Source: Gemmatimonadaceae bacterium (GTDB lineage: Bacteria > Gemmatimonadota > Gemmatimonadetes > Gemmatimonadales > Gemmatimonadaceae). Taken from it: a DNA stretch of 6,215 bases. The stretch lies in NCBI GenBank assembly GCA_017881545.1, contig JADGQU010000153.1, forward strand, positions 1-6,215. The letters run 5' to 3'. Positions 6,031 through 6,215 of the stretch are shown here, in pieces. The notes below the pieces were generated by a model. That model made no database searches, was not told where the DNA came from, and saw only the letters and a program-made list of their open reading frames with translations. The stretch's first letter is position 1. Each line of letters starts with the position of its first letter. A program made the position numbers and the translations under genes.

Positions 6031-6215
6031 ATGACCTCTCCTCTTCGCCACTGGTTCCGCAACCCGCTCTTCCTTCTCGCAATCGCCGCAGCCCTCATTG
6101 CCTTCGTCGTGCAATCCGGAGAAGTGGGCTCAGCCGACACCATGCATCGTCTTCAGTCCACCCATGCCTTCTGGACGTCGGAGCCCCCAGTCTTTCCCAA
6201 CGAATACCCCGAGTT
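6031..6215 (+). CDS. Membrane protein, N-terminal part only (runs off the window end)
   Basis: An ATG at 6031 opens a frame of 61 complete codons that continues past the edge. The N-terminus is basic (Arg6, His7, Arg10), followed by a clear membrane helix at about 12-27 (PLFLLAIAAALIAFVV) and then a polar stretch with Glu31, Asp36, His39-Arg40 and an aromatic/proline-rich FWTSEPPVFPNEYPE. One helix followed by a loop with acidic residues resembles the start of multi-pass GT-C glycosyltransferases, but 61 residues are too few to assign a family. There is no good Shine-Dalgarno; TTG at 6022 is an alternative start. The gene begins 12 bases after the truncated regulator's stop and in the same frame, so it may be co-transcribed, although it is not a usual regulator partner such as a histidine kinase. 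Confidence 0.6.
   Translation, partial: MTSPLRHWFRNPLFLLAIAAALIAFVVQSGEVGSADTMHRLQSTHAFWTSEPPVFPNEYPE

Overview
The window is GC-rich, gene-dense bacterial chromosome with GTG and TTG starts and start/stop overlaps. The protein style and a likely exported two-module nucleotidase fit a Gram-negative soil-type bacterium. Gemmatimonadota is my best guess, but the sequence does not prove it. I see no mobile element, CRISPR array, rRNA or tRNA.

Layout: positions 3-5363 hold four minus-strand genes, packed with 4-base overlaps or a 2-base gap, which read as one operon. In transcription order they are a 1072-residue exported double nucleotidase (5363-2145), an 81-residue unknown protein with a possible beta-grasp fold (2148-1903), adenosine deaminase (1900-854) and purine nucleoside phosphorylase (857-3). 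A 136-base divergent intergenic region (5364-5499) carries a perfect 7+7 inverted repeat. On the plus strand follows a PhoB/OmpR-type response regulator (5500-6018) with an intact receiver but almost no DNA-binding domain. A membrane protein gene then starts at 6031 and runs off the end.

How the genes fit together: the exported enzyme has a CpdB-like module (2',3'-cyclic and 3'-nucleotides) followed by a UshA-like 5'-nucleotidase module, so it should strip phosphate from extracytoplasmic nucleotides and leave nucleosides. In the cytoplasm, Add would turn adenosine into inosine, and the phosphorylase would split inosine or guanosine into base and ribose-1-phosphate. The operon therefore looks like a nucleotide scavenging route yielding phosphate, purine base and pentose phosphate. 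A PhoB-like regulator in divergent orientation suggests a phosphate-starvation link, but that regulator now seems unable to bind DNA in the usual way.

The points most worth following are the truncated regulator, the intergenic dyad and the uncharacterised small protein embedded in the operon.
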